DNA of 64,000 nt from Sphingomonas sp. PP-F2F-A104-K0414 (GTDB taxonomy: Bacteria > Pseudomonadota > Alphaproteobacteria > Sphingomonadales > Sphingomonadaceae), in NCBI RefSeq assembly GCF_004340945.1, contig NZ_SLYD01000003.1, forward strand, positions 248,001 through 312,000, written 5' to 3'. Below the pieces are notes generated by a model. That model was not told where the DNA came from. It saw only the letters and a program-made list of their open reading frames with translations, and did not search any database. This document shows positions 36,139 to 46,880 of the stretch, one piece after another (position 1 is the stretch's first letter; every line of letters begins with the position of its first letter). The translations under genes and the position numbers were made by a program.

Positions 36139-37230
36139 ATGACGGTACTCAAGGCCTATGAGGCGCTCGTAGCCTCAGGCGAACTCCGTCCCGACCCCGA
36201 ACAGGCCGCCGCCGCCGCGCGCCTGAACACTCTCGCGACCGAACTCGCCACCCCCAAGTCGACCGGCTTCTTCGCCCGCTTCTCCAAGAAACCCGACCCC
36301 CGCGGCGTCTACCTCTGGGGCGGCGTCGGCCGCGGCAAGTCGATGCTGATGGACCTGTTCTTCGCCAACGCGCTCGTCGAGAAGAAGCGCCGCGTGCATT
36401 TCGGCGAGTTCATGCTCGAGGTCCACGCGCGCATCGCCGCCGAACGTCGCAAGGAAGTCGGCGACCCGATCGTCCCCGTCGCCACCGCGATCGCCGACGA
36501 GACCCGCCTGCTCGCATTCGACGAGATGATGGTCACCAACAGCCCCGACGCGATGATCCTGTCGCGGCTGGTGACTTCGCTGCTCGATTCCGGCGTGACG
36601 ATCGTCACCACCTCGAACCGCCCGCCTGCCGATCTCTACAAGAACGGCCTCAACCGCGAGCATTTCCTGCCCTTCATCGCGACCATCGAACAGCGCCTCG
36701 ACGTCCTCCCGCTCAACGGCCCGGTCGACTATCGCCGCGACCGGCTCGGCAGCCAGGACACGTGGCTCGTCCCCAACGGTCCCGAGGCGACCGCGCAGCT
36801 CTCCGCCGCATTCTTCCGCCTCACCGACTTCTCGACCGACGACAGCGAGCACGTCCCCGCTGAAGACCTGATCGTCCAGGGTCGCACGCTCCGGGTGCCG
36901 AAATCGCTCAAGGGCGTCGCGGTGTTCAGCTTCAAGAAGCTTTGCGGCGAGGCGAGGGGAGTGGCCGACTACCTCGCCATCGCGCGGAAGTTCCACACCG
37001 TCATCCTCGTCGGCATCCCCAAGCTCGGCCCCGAGAACCGCAACGAAGCCGCACGCTTCGTCGCGCTGATCGACGCGCTCTACGAGCACAAGGTGAAGCT
37101 CCTAGCCGCCGCCGATGCGCAACCCAGCGACCTTTACGAAAGCGGCGATGGCAGGTTCGAGTTCGACCGCACGATAAGCCGCCTCGAAGAGATGCGCTCC
37201 GAGGAATACCTCGCAGAAGGCCACCTCTGA
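36139..37230 (+). CDS. zapE: Cell division protein ZapE (AFG1-family ATPase)
   Basis: A 363-residue AAA-like ATPase. Walker A is GGVGRGKSMLMD, Walker B is LLAFDEMMV, and the sensor region is VTTSNRPPADLYKNGLNRE, all typical of AFG1/LACE1/ZapE. In E. coli ZapE associates with the Z-ring; in mitochondria the homologue has protease-adaptor roles. ATG 36139 is preferred. The start lies directly behind a repeat arm that forms its leader. It is adjacent to the TCA cluster, as is common in alphaproteobacteria. Confidence 0.92.
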   Translation: MTVLKAYEALVASGELRPDPEQAAAAARLNTLATELATPKSTGFFARFSKKPDPRGVYLWGGVGRGKSMLMDLFFANALVEKKRRVHFGEFMLEVHARIAAERRKEVGDPIVPVATAIADETRLLAFDEMMVTNSPDAMILSRLVTSLLDSGVTIVTTSNRPPADLYKNGLNREHFLPFIATIEQRLDVLPLNGPVDYRRDRLGSQDTWLVPNGPEATAQLSAAFFRLTDFSTDDSEHVPAEDLIVQGRTLRVPKSLKGVAVFSFKKLCGEARGVADYLAIARKFHTVILVGIPKLGPENRNEAARFVALIDALYEHKVKLLAAADAQPSDLYESGDGRFEFDRTISRLEEMRSEEYLAEGHL

Positions 37231-37243
37231 CACACCCCGAATA

Positions 37244-37348
37244 CCACCCCGGCGAAGGCCGGGGCCCAATTGGAAAGGTCGCAGTAACAGCGCGTGGTGC
37301 GTAGTTAGCAGCGTTCCCCAATTGGGCCCCGGCCTCCGCCGGGGTAGT
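37244..37348. repeat. Paired palindromic repeat (CCCCGGCGAAGGCCGGGG family), empty form
   Basis: The arms CCACCCCGGCGAAGGCCGGGG + CCCAATTGG and reverse complement are separated by about 45 bp (AAAGGTCGCAGTAACAG...). It is the direct empty counterpart of the GIY-YIG-carrying element at 38492-38865. Confidence 0.92.
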
Positions 37349-37378
37349 TCCAATTGAGCGGCTACACCTTATTGCACA

Positions 37379-37393
37379 TGCGAACTAGTTGCA
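37379..37393. promoter_or_regulatory. Palindromic operator candidate upstream of mdh
   Basis: TGCGAACTAGTTGCA is a near-perfect inverted repeat about 100 bp before mdh. It resembles Fur/Mur-type boxes of alphaproteobacteria, but the match is loose and the assignment is inference. Confidence 0.25.
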
Positions 37394-37448
37394 ATAACAA
37401 CCCGCTTTTGCCTTTTTAGCGGTTGCCGTAGCGGGATAATGCGCGTAA

Positions 37449-38456
<1,008 letters not shown>

Positions 38457-38491
38457 TTTGAGGTGAGGTAACGAACCAAAAGGAGTAACCA

Positions 38492-38865
38492 CCACCCCGG
38501 CGAAGGCCGGGGTCCAGTTGGGAAAGCCGAAATGATGGAAGAACAAGCGTTCGTCTACATCATGGCCAACTTCCCCAACGGTGCGATCTACCTCGGTTCG
38601 ACCGTAAACCTGCCGAAACGTGTGTGGGAGCACCGCAACGGTTTCGGCGGTTTCACCAAGCGTTACGGCTGCAAGATCCTCGTCTGGTACGAGGCTTGCG
38701 GCGAATGGGAAGCGGCACGGCAGCGCGAGCTGCAAATGAAGGAGTGGAAGCGGGCTTGGAAAGTGCGTGAGATCGAAGGGTTCAATCCTGCTTGGGATGA
38801 CCTGTACGATCGTATCGCGTTACCATGACCGCCTCCCAACTGGACCCCGGCCTTCGCCGGGGCGG
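38492..38865. mobile_element. Candidate autonomous REP-like element: GIY-YIG gene between 32-bp inverted arms
   Basis: Arm 38492-38523 (CCACCCCGGCGAAGGCCGGG + GTCCAGTTGGGA) and arm 38834-38865 are reverse complements with one mismatch. The ORF starts 8 bp inside the left arm and stops 5 bp before the right arm, filling the interior. Pairs of the same family at 9776-9878, 21904-22009 and 37244-37348 have about 45 bp instead. No clear target-site duplication is seen. Mobility is inferred. Confidence 0.6.
38532..38828 (+). CDS. Small GIY-YIG nuclease-domain protein (copy 1)
   Basis: A 98-residue single GIY-YIG domain (YhbQ/COG2827-like). VYIMANFPNGAIYLGST is the GIY...YIG hairpin in the variant VY...YLG form. 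KRVWEHR supplies the conserved Arg, and the Glu in ARQRELQMKEWKRAWK is the probable metal ligand, so the nuclease site looks complete. It lies exactly within a palindromic arm pair and between mdh and sucD. It is homologous to the protein at 44322-44609 (shared KRYGC/KEHGC, LVW(Y/F)EA, ARQRELQMK.WKRAWK). A role in repeat mobilisation is a hypothesis. Confidence 0.88.
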   Translation: MMEEQAFVYIMANFPNGAIYLGSTVNLPKRVWEHRNGFGGFTKRYGCKILVWYEACGEWEAARQRELQMKEWKRAWKVREIEGFNPAWDDLYDRIALP

Positions 38866-38882
38866 ACCGGACTGGAGATAGA

Positions 38883-39767
38883 ATGAGCATCCTCGTCGAC
38901 AAGAACACCAAGGTCATCACGCAAGGCATGACCGGCGAAACCGGCAGCTTCCACACCAAGATGGCGCTGGAATACGGCACGCAGATGGTCGGCGGCGTCA
39001 CGCCCGGCAAGGGCGGTACGACCCACCTCGACCTCCCCGTCTACAACACCGTCGCCGAAGCCAAGGCGATGACCGGCGCGACCGCGTCGGTCATCTACGT
39101 GCCGCCCCCCTTCGCCGCCGATTCGATCCTCGAGGCGATCGATGCCGAGATCGAGCTGATCGTCGCGATCACCGAGGGCATTCCCGTGCTCGACATGGTC
39201 AAGGTCAAGCGCGCGCTGTCGGGCTCCAAGTCGCGCCTGATCGGCCCGAACTGCCCCGGCGTGCTGACCCCCGGCGAGTGCAAGATCGGCATCATGCCGG
39301 GCTCGATCTTCAAAAAGGGCTCGGTCGGCGTTGTCAGCCGTTCAGGCACGCTGACCTATGAGGCGGTGTTCCAGACGTCGAACGCTGGCCTTGGTCAGAC
39401 GACCGCGGTCGGCATCGGTGGCGATCCGGTCAACGGCACGAACTTCATCGATGTGCTCGAGCTGTTCCTCGCCGACGACGAGACCCAGTCGATCATCATG
39501 ATCGGCGAAATCGGCGGCGACGCCGAGGAGCAGGCGGCACAGTTCCTCCGCGACGAAGCCAAGCGCGGTCGGTCGAAGCCGATGGCAGGCTTTATCGCCG
39601 GTCGTACGGCGCCTCCGGGCCGTCGCATGGGCCATGCCGGCGCGATCGTGTCGGGCGGCAAGGGCGACGCAGAGAGCAAGATCGCGGCGATGGAAGCTGC
39701 CGGGATCAAGGTCTCGGAAAGCCCCAGCCTGCTCGGCGAGACGCTGCTGAGCGTGCTGAAGGGTTGA
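38883..39767 (+). CDS. sucD: Succinyl-CoA ligase (ADP-forming) alpha subunit
   Basis: A 294-residue alpha subunit of succinyl-CoA synthetase. [19 protein letters not shown] is the CoA-binding start, and TEGIPVLDM and [18 protein letters not shown] follow. The phosphorylated histidine is H251 in [20 protein letters not shown] lies 5 bp upstream of the ATG, right after the right arm of the GIY-YIG element. Its beta-subunit partner sucC is not adjacent and not in this window. Confidence 0.96.
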   Translation: MSILVDKNTKVITQGMTGETGSFHTKMALEYGTQMVGGVTPGKGGTTHLDLPVYNTVAEAKAMTGATASVIYVPPPFAADSILEAIDAEIELIVAITEGIPVLDMVKVKRALSGSKSRLIGPNCPGVLTPGECKIGIMPGSIFKKGSVGVVSRSGTLTYEAVFQTSNAGLGQTTAVGIGGDPVNGTNFIDVLELFLADDETQSIIMIGEIGGDAEEQAAQFLRDEAKRGRSKPMAGFIAGRTAPPGRRMGHAGAIVSGGKGDAESKIAAMEAAGIKVSESPSLLGETLLSVLKG

Positions 39768-39775
39768 GCTGACTA

Positions 39776-39908
39776 CCCCTCTCCCTTCGGGGAGAGGGAA
39801 GGAGCTGCCTCTTGGCAGCGGAAGGGTGAGGGCACGTGACCGCCCGTGCCCTCACTCTCCCACCCGCAAGTGCGGGCGGGCCCCTCCTTCTCCCCCGCGG
39901 GGAGAAGG
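39776..39908. repeat. Paired palindromic repeat (CCCTCTCCCTTCGGGGAGAGGG family)
   Basis: The left arm (39776-39834) and right arm (39843-39908) are imperfect inverted copies meeting at CGTGACCGCCCGTG. It fills most of the sucD-sucA gap. A single related arm lies at 2016-2066. Confidence 0.85.
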
Positions 39909-39926
39909 ACACTGAGGACGAGAACG

Positions 39927-42863
39927 ATGGGCTACGAAGGCCAGGATTTCAGCGATATCGCAGCCGGCGTCAGCCCGGCGTTCGTGGAGACGCTCTACGC
40001 CAAGTTCAACGCGGACCCGGCCTCGGTCGAATCCGGTTGGCGCGCGTTCTTCGAGGGTCTCGAAGGCTCCGCGCAGGGCCCGAGCTGGGAGAGCGCCCGC
40101 TGGCCGCTCACCACCACGGACGACCTGACCGCAGCGCTCGATCCGACACAGATGGAGCCCGCGCCCAAGCCCGCAAAGGGTGGCAAGCCCGCTCCCGCTG
40201 CAGCAGCGCCCGCGCCCGTCTCTAAGGAAGAGATCGCCAAGGCCGCCGCCGACGCGATCCGCGCGCAGCTGCTTGTCCGCACCTACCGCGTCCGTGGCCA
40301 TCTCGCCGCCAACCTCGATCCGCTCGGCCTTTCGAAGCGCGAGATGCCCGAGGATCTGAAGACCGAATATCACGGCTTCTCCGACGCCGACATCGACCGG
40401 AAGGTCTATCTCGGCGGCACGATGGGCTTCGAATGGGTCTCGATCCGCGAGCTCGTCGACACGTTGCGCAAGAATTACTGCGGCAATGTCGGCCTCGAAT
40501 ACATGCACATCTCCGACGTCGAGGAGCGCCGCTTCCTCCAGGAGCGCATGGAGGGCCAGGACAAGGCGATCGAATTCTCCACCGACGGCAAGAAGGCGAT
40601 CCTGACCAAGGTGATCCAGGCCGAGCAGTGGGAGAAATTCCTCGGCAAGAAGTATGTCGGCACGAAGCGCTTCGGGCTCGATGGCGGCGAATCGATGATC
40701 CCCGCGCTTGAGAGCGTCATCAAGTATGGCGGCCAGATGGGCGTGCGCGAGCTCGTCATCGGCATGGCGCATCGCGGTCGCCTCAACGTGCTCGCCAACG
40801 TGATGGCGAAGCCGTTGCGCGTGATCTTCCACGAATTCGCCGGCGGCTCGGCCAACCCCGATGACATCGGTGGTTCGGGCGACGTGAAGTATCACCTCGG
40901 CACCAGCACCGATCGTGAGTTCGACGGCCACAAGGTTCACATGAGCCTGGTCGCCAACCCATCGCATCTCGAAGCCGCCGACCCCGTCGTGCTCGGCAAG
41001 ACCCGCGCGATTCAGACGCTCAATAACGATCTCAAGGATCACGTGGCGAGCTTGCCCGTGCTGATCCACGGCGACGCGGCGTTCGCGGGGCAGGGGATCG
41101 TCTGGGAGTGCCTCGGCTTCTCGGGCATCCGCGGCTACAACACCGGCGGCTGCGTCCACTTCATTATCAACAACCAGGTCGGCTTCACGACCTCGCCGCA
41201 GTTCGCGCGCTCGTCGCCTTACCCGTCGGACGTCGCAAAGGGCGTCCAGGCGCCGGTCTTCCACGTCAATGGCGACGATCCCGAAGCGGTCACCTTCGCG
41301 ACCAAGATGGCGATGGAATTCCGCCAGAAGTTCCACCGCGACATCGTCATCGACATGTGGTGCTATCGCCGCTTCGGCCACAACGAGGGCGACGAGCCGT
41401 CCTTCACGCAGCCGCTGATGTACGACATCATCCGCAAGCACCCCGGCGTCTCGTCGGTGTACGGCGATCGCCTGATCAAGGAAGGCGTGATCGACCAGCC
41501 CTGGATCGACGAGAACGTGAAGCAGTTCACGCTCCGTCTCGAGGGTGAGTTCGAAGCCGGATCGTCGTACAAGCCCAACAAGGCCGACTGGTTCGGCGGT
41601 CGCTGGACCGGCCTCAGCGCGCCGACCGATGGCGGCTCCGCGCGTCGCAACGTCGAGACGGGTCTCAGCACGAAGTTGTTCGACTCGCTCGGCCGTACGC
41701 TGACGACGATCCCCGACAGCGTGAAGATCCACAAGACGCTGAACCGCGTGATCGATGCCAAGCGCGAGATGTTCAAGTCGGGCAAGGGTTTCGACTGGGC
41801 GACCGGCGAGGCGCTCGCATTCGGCGGCCTGCTCTCGGAAGGGTATGGCGTCCGCCTGTCCGGCCAGGATTCGGGCCGCGGCACGTTCTCGCAGCGTCAC
41901 GCGGTCTGGGTCGACCAGACCGATGAGCACAAGTACGTGCCGCTGCAGGAGATCGAACACGGCAATTTCGAAGTGCTCGACAGCCCGCTGTCCGAATACG
42001 GCGTGCTCGGCTTCGAATATGGCTATGCGCTCGCCGACCCGAAGACGCTCGTCCTCTGGGAGGCGCAGTTCGGCGATTTCGTCAACGGCGCGCAGATCAT
42101 GATCGATCAGTTCATCACGTCCGGCGAGTCGAAGTGGCTTCGTGCCAACGGCCTCGTGATGCTGCTTCCGCATGGTTACGAAGGGCAGGGGCCTGAGCAC
42201 AGCTCTGCACGTCCCGAGCGCTTCCTCCAGTCGTGCGCGGACGACAACATCCAGGTCGCGAACTGCACCAGCCCGGCGAACTATTTCCACCTGCTCCGCC
42301 GGCAGATGCACCGCAACTTCCGCAAGCCGCTGATCGTGATGACGCCGAAGTCGTTGCTGCGGCACAAGCTGGCGGTGTCGAACGCCGAGGATTTCCAGGG
42401 CGACAGCCACTTCCGCCGCCTGTTGTCGGATACCAATCCGGCCGCCGACGTCGATACGAAGCGTCTGGTCCTGTGCACCGGCAAGGTCGCGTACGACCTG
42501 ATCGAGGCACGCGATGCGGCGGGCGACACCGACACGCAGATCGTCCGCGTCGAACAGCTCTATCCCTTCCCCGGCAACCCGATCGCCGAGCGCGTCGCAC
42601 GGATGCCGAACCTGGAAGAGATCGTCTGGGCGCAGGAAGAGCCGAAGAACAACGGCTATTGGTTCTTCGTCGAGCCGCTGATCGAGGAGGCGCTGGCAAC
42701 GGTCGATTCCCGCGTGAAGCGCGCGCGCTACGCCGGCCGCAACGCCTCGGCGTCGCCCGCGACCGGCCTGATGAAGCGTCACCAGGCCGAACAGGGCGCG
42801 CTCGTCGCCGACGCGCTCGGCCACTCCGTCCGCGACGAAATCCGCCGCACCCGCGCAAACTGA
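39927..42863 (+). CDS. sucA: 2-oxoglutarate dehydrogenase E1 component
   Basis: The thiamine-diphosphate decarboxylase of the 2-oxoglutarate dehydrogenase complex. From ATG 39927 it has 978 residues, the normal size. An N-terminal FVETLYAKFNADPASVESGWRAFF is the E2-binding tail, followed by a low-complexity Ala-Pro-Lys linker. Active-site motifs are GMAHRGRLNVLANV, HLGTSTDREFDG and FHVNGDDPEAV (ThDP/Mg), and HGYEGQGPEHSSARPERFLQ lies in the pyrimidine domain. It starts an E1-E2-(GIY-YIG)-E3 order. Confidence 0.97.
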   Translation: MGYEGQDFSDIAAGVSPAFVETLYAKFNADPASVESGWRAFFEGLEGSAQGPSWESARWPLTTTDDLTAALDPTQMEPAPKPAKGGKPAPAAAAPAPVSKEEIAKAAADAIRAQLLVRTYRVRGHLAANLDPLGLSKREMPEDLKTEYHGFSDADIDRKVYLGGTMGFEWVSIRELVDTLRKNYCGNVGLEYMHISDVEERRFLQERMEGQDKAIEFSTDGKKAILTKVIQAEQWEKFLGKKYVGTKRFGLDGGESMIPALESVIKYGGQMGVRELVIGMAHRGRLNVLANVMAKPLRVIFHEFAGGSANPDDIGGSGDVKYHLGTSTDREFDGHKVHMSLVANPSHLEAADPVVLGKTRAIQTLNNDLKDHVASLPVLIHGDAAFAGQGIVWECLGFSGIRGYNTGGCVHFIINNQVGFTTSPQFARSSPYPSDVAKGVQAPVFHVNGDDPEAVTFATKMAMEFRQKFHRDIVIDMWCYRRFGHNEGDEPSFTQPLMYDIIRKHPGVSSVYGDRLIKEGVIDQPWIDENVKQFTLRLEGEFEAGSSYKPNKADWFGGRWTGLSAPTDGGSARRNVETGLSTKLFDSLGRTLTTIPDSVKIHKTLNRVIDAKREMFKSGKGFDWATGEALAFGGLLSEGYGVRLSGQDSGRGTFSQRHAVWVDQTDEHKYVPLQEIEHGNFEVLDSPLSEYGVLGFEYGYALADPKTLVLWEAQFGDFVNGAQIMIDQFITSGESKWLRANGLVMLLPHGYEGQGPEHSSARPERFLQSCADDNIQVANCTSPANYFHLLRRQMHRNFRKPLIVMTPKSLLRHKLAVSNAEDFQGDSHFRRLLSDTNPAADVDTKRLVLCTGKVAYDLIEARDAAGDTDTQIVRVEQLYPFPGNPIAERVARMPNLEEIVWAQEEPKNNGYWFFVEPLIEEALATVDSRVKRARYAGRNASASPATGLMKRHQAEQGALVADALGHSVRDEIRRTRAN

Positions 42864-42878
42864 TTGAACCCGAACCTT

Positions 42879-42947
42879 GTTTTCCTGCGAAAGCAGGAAC
42901 CCAGGGTCCGGCAGAGTAACCCTAGGCCCCTGCGTCCGCAGGAGCAC
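42879..42947. repeat. Paired palindromic repeat (GTTTTCCTGCGAAAGCAGGAA family)
   Basis: The left arm GTTTTCCTGCGAAAGCAGGA + ACCCAGGGT faces CCTAGGCCCCTGCGTCCGCAGG + AGCAC. It lies between sucA and sucB and ends about 18 bases before the sucB start. Confidence 0.88.
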
Positions 42948-42964
42948 AAAAGGTAGAAGCAAAC

Positions 42965-44227
42965 ATGGCAACCGAAGTCACCGTCCCCGTCCTGGGTGAA
43001 TCGATCACCGAAGCCACCCTCGGCGAGTGGCTGAAGCAGCCCGGCGATCCCGTCGCGGTCGACGAGCCGATCGCCAGCCTCGAGACCGACAAGGTCTCGG
43101 TCGAGGTCCCGTCGCCGGTCGCCGGCGTCATGGGCCAGCACGCGGTCGCCGTCGGCGACACCGTGCAGGTCGGCGCGATGCTCGCCACGATCGACTCCGG
43201 TGACGGCGCCGCCGCTGCTCCGGCCCCCGCTACCGCAAAGGCTCCCGAGCCCGCCGCGACCGCAACGCCGTCCGCGCCCGCCAAGGACGAGTCCGGCGCA
43301 GGGTACGGCGACCAGCCCGGTGCCGGCACCAGCGATTCACCCGCCGCACTCTCCCCGTCGGTCCGCCGCGCGGTGCTCGAGCACGGCGTCGATCCCGGCA
43401 CCGTCAAGGGCACCGGCCGCGACGGTCGCATCACCAAGGAAGACGTGACCGCCGCCGCGTCGAGCAAGCCAGCGCCTGCGCCCGCCGCAGCACCCGCTCC
43501 GGCCGCAGCGCCTGCCGCCGCATCGGGTCGTGGCGAAGAGCGCGTCCGCATGACGCGCCTCCGCCAGACGATCGCCAAGCGCCTCAAGGAAGCGCAGAAC
43601 ACGGCGGCCATGCTGACGACGTTCAACGACGTCGACATGACCGCGGTGATCGAGGCGCGCGCCAAGTACAAGGACCTGTTCGAGAAGAAGCACGGCGTCC
43701 GCCTCGGCTTCATGGGCTTCTTCGTGAAGGCCGCGACGATGGCGCTGCGCGACATCCCGTCGGTCAACGCGTCGATCGACGGCGACGACATCGTCTATCA
43801 CGATTACGCCGACATCTCGGTCGCGGTCTCGTCGCCGGGCGGTCTCGTCGTCCCCGTGATCCGCGATGCCGACCAGATGTCGGTCGCGACGATCGAGAAG
43901 ACGATCGGCGACTTCGGCAAGCGCGCCAAGGAAGGCGCGCTCAAGATGGACGAGATGAAGGGCGGCACCTTCACGATCTCGAACGGCGGCGTGTTCGGCT
44001 CGCTGATGTCGACCCCGATCATCAACCCGCCGCAGTCCGCGGTGCTCGGCCTCCACCGCATCGAGGAGCGCCCGGTCGTCGTCAACGGCCAGATCGTCAT
44101 CCGCCCGATGATGTACCTCGCGCTCAGCTACGACCACCGCCTGATCGACGGCCGCGAAGCCGTGACGTTCCTGGTGGCGCTGAAAAATGCTATCGAGGAT
44201 CCGACACGTATCCTGATCGACCTCTGA
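42965..44227 (+). CDS. sucB: Dihydrolipoyllysine succinyltransferase (E2 of 2-oxoglutarate dehydrogenase)
   Basis: A 420-residue E2 core. It has one lipoyl domain (about 1-77) with K43 in [12 protein letters not shown], an Ala-Pro linker, and a subunit-binding domain [33 protein letters not shown] second Ala-Pro linker leads into the catalytic domain, which has the HxxxDG motif in [14 protein letters not shown]. The linker is ordinary here, unlike that of bkdB. Confidence 0.96.
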   Translation: MATEVTVPVLGESITEATLGEWLKQPGDPVAVDEPIASLETDKVSVEVPSPVAGVMGQHAVAVGDTVQVGAMLATIDSGDGAAAAPAPATAKAPEPAATATPSAPAKDESGAGYGDQPGAGTSDSPAALSPSVRRAVLEHGVDPGTVKGTGRDGRITKEDVTAAASSKPAPAPAAAPAPAAAPAAASGRGEERVRMTRLRQTIAKRLKEAQNTAAMLTTFNDVDMTAVIEARAKYKDLFEKKHGVRLGFMGFFVKAATMALRDIPSVNASIDGDDIVYHDYADISVAVSSPGGLVVPVIRDADQMSVATIEKTIGDFGKRAKEGALKMDEMKGGTFTISNGGVFGSLMSTPIINPPQSAVLGLHRIEERPVVVNGQIVIRPMMYLALSYDHRLIDGREAVTFLVALKNAIEDPTRILIDL

Positions 44228-44242
44228 CCCACAACGGCTCCT

Positions 44243-44321
44243 CGTTCTCCTGCGAACGCAGGAGCCCAGGGTCACGGACATCACCCTCCGTAACCCTGGA
44301 TTCCTGCGTACGCAGGAAAAC
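44243..44321. repeat. Paired palindromic repeat immediately left of GIY-YIG copy 2
   Basis: The arm GTTCTCCTGCGAACGCAGGA + GCCCAGGGTCACGGA faces TCCGTAACCCTGGATTCCTG + CGTACGCAGGAAAAC. The last base abuts the ATG at 44322, so the hairpin AGGA acts as ribosome-binding site. Confidence 0.92.
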
Positions 44322-44609
44322 ATGAGGCCCGGTTTTGTCTACCTCATGGCGAGCAGCCGCAACGGAACGCTCTACCTCGGCGTCACCAGCGACTTGCTCG
44401 CCAGAGCCTACCAACACCGCAACCGCCTGATCGACGGCTTCTCCAAGGAGCATGGCTGCATCCTCCTTGTGTGGTTCGAGGCGAGTGACGACATACAATC
44501 GGCACGGCAACGCGAGTTGCAGATGAAGAAATGGAAGCGGGCCTGGAAGATCGACCTGATCGAACAGACCAACCCGCACTGGAAGGATTTGTACGAGACG
44601 CTCTTCTGA
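44322..44609 (+). CDS. Small GIY-YIG nuclease-domain protein (copy 2)
   Basis: A 95-residue single GIY-YIG domain related to the one at 38532-38828. FVYLMASSRNGTLYLGVTS is the VY...YLG hairpin, LARAYQHR the conserved Arg helix and ARQRELQMKKWKRAWK the Glu-bearing helix. The ATG directly follows a palindromic repeat, and another complete repeat pair begins 4 bases after the stop. It lies between sucB and lpdA, two genes that act in one complex. Nuclease activity is expected from the family; a link to the repeats is inferred from position. Confidence 0.88.
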   Translation: MRPGFVYLMASSRNGTLYLGVTSDLLARAYQHRNRLIDGFSKEHGCILLVWFEASDDIQSARQRELQMKKWKRAWKIDLIEQTNPHWKDLYETLF

Positions 44610-44613
44610 CTTC

Positions 44614-44692
44614 TGTTTTCCTGCGAACGCAGGAACCCAAGGTCACGAACGGCGCCTCCCGTAACCCTGGGCTCCTGCGTTCGCAGGAGAAC
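44614..44692. repeat. Paired palindromic repeat immediately right of GIY-YIG copy 2
   Basis: The arm GTTTTCCTGCGAACGCAGGA + ACCCAAGGTCACG faces CGTAACCCTGGGCTCCTGCG + TTCGCAGGAGAAC. It ends about 14 bases before the lpdA start. Same family as 44243-44321 and 33202-33282. Confidence 0.92.
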
Positions 44693-44706
44693 GACGGAGA
44701 TGAAGA

Positions 44707-46091
<1,385 letters not shown>

Positions 46092-46101
<10 letters not shown>

Positions 46102-46116
46102 CCGCTGGCTAAATAT
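46092..46116. terminator. Hairpin overlapping the lpdA stop codon
   Basis: CATATTTAGC-CGCTG-GCTAAATATG is a perfect 10-bp inverted repeat that includes the TAG stop. There is no U-run, so it is more likely an mRNA-stabilising or attenuating 3' hairpin than a classical terminator. Confidence 0.5.
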
Positions 46117-46213
46117 GGATCCAAAGGGCGTGCCCGGCCGGCGGCGCTCCAGCGCCGTCCGACGACAGGGGCTTTGCCCCTGTCCGGCCAAGCCAGGGCT
46201 AAGCTGAATTTTG

Positions 46214-46247
46214 AAAGGGCGTCGGTGGTAATCCACCGGCGCCCTTT
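46214..46247 (+). terminator. Long hairpin terminator candidate downstream of lpdA
   Basis: AAAGGGCGTCGGTGG pairs with CCACCGGCGCCCTTT around a TAAT loop (one G-U pair), followed by CTGCG. The A-stem/T-stem makes it usable in both directions. Confidence 0.65.
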
Positions 46248-46353
46248 CTGCGTCTACAGAGCAAGGGGATAAGGTGGGCACCGGATTGAACCGCAGTTTG
46301 CCCGAAGCCCCGTACGTTTCTCAAAACCCATCCGACACGCATCCCCCAATCCT

Positions 46354-46456
46354 TCATCCCGGCGAACGCTGGGACCCACGGTTACGGCGGACCCGGCGAT
46401 ACGTGCTGCCATGACCCTGTTCGCGACCATGGGTCTTGGCGTCCGCCGGGTTGACG
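46354..46456. repeat. Paired palindromic repeat, tandem copy 1 (TCATCCCGGCGAACGCTGGGACC family)
   Basis: The left arm TCATCCCGGCGAACGCTGGG + ACCCACGGTTACGGC faces CATGGGTCTTGGCGTCCGCC. A second copy with the same internal order (CCTGGCGATACCGTGCTGCC) lies at 46566-46674. Confidence 0.8.
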
Positions 46457-46565
46457 GAAGGAGTGATGAATGGGGAAGCCCGATTAAAGGGGACGCGAAC
46501 TCGGGTGGATAATGATGGGCCTGGCCCTATCACGACGCCCAGCGTCCCCCGTTGCGCCCTCCGAT

Positions 46566-46674
46566 CCGTCATCTCGGCGAACGCTGGGAACCCCCGGTTA
46601 CGGCGAACCTGGCGATACCGTGCTGCCAAGACCTGGTCCGCTACCATGGGTCCCGGCGTTCGCCGGGATGACGG
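46566..46674. repeat. Paired palindromic repeat, tandem copy 2
   Basis: CGTCATCTCGGCGAACGCTG + GGAACCCCCGGTTACGGCG faces CATGGGTCCCGGCGTTCGCC + GGGATGACG. With copy 1 it accounts for much of the 46102-46880 region, which holds no convincing gene. Confidence 0.82.
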
Positions 46675-46880
46675 GGGAGGAAAGCGCGGCGAAAGCGGAG
46701 GGCGTATGCCTGACGAGGCGCGTCGCGCTAACGACCTCTCGCCCAAGCAATACCGCGCGCGCACCCCGCGCACCCCCCGAACACTCCAACCCCCAATCTC
46801 TAAACGTCCGCCGTTCCACCCAACCCAAACGAATCCTTAGCAAAGCCAGCCTATTAGCCGCCTAACGAACGAACAAGCAG

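Noticed and set aside
38492..38865. Direct target-site duplication (ACC) beside the GIY-YIG element
   Set aside because: Three bases matching by eye next to GC-rich arms is within chance; not claimed as a duplication.
39852..42971. A 1039-codon open frame on the minus strand opposite sucA
   Set aside because: Arg/Ala/Asp/Val-rich composition without domains; it is the codon-bias shadow of sucA in GC-rich DNA.
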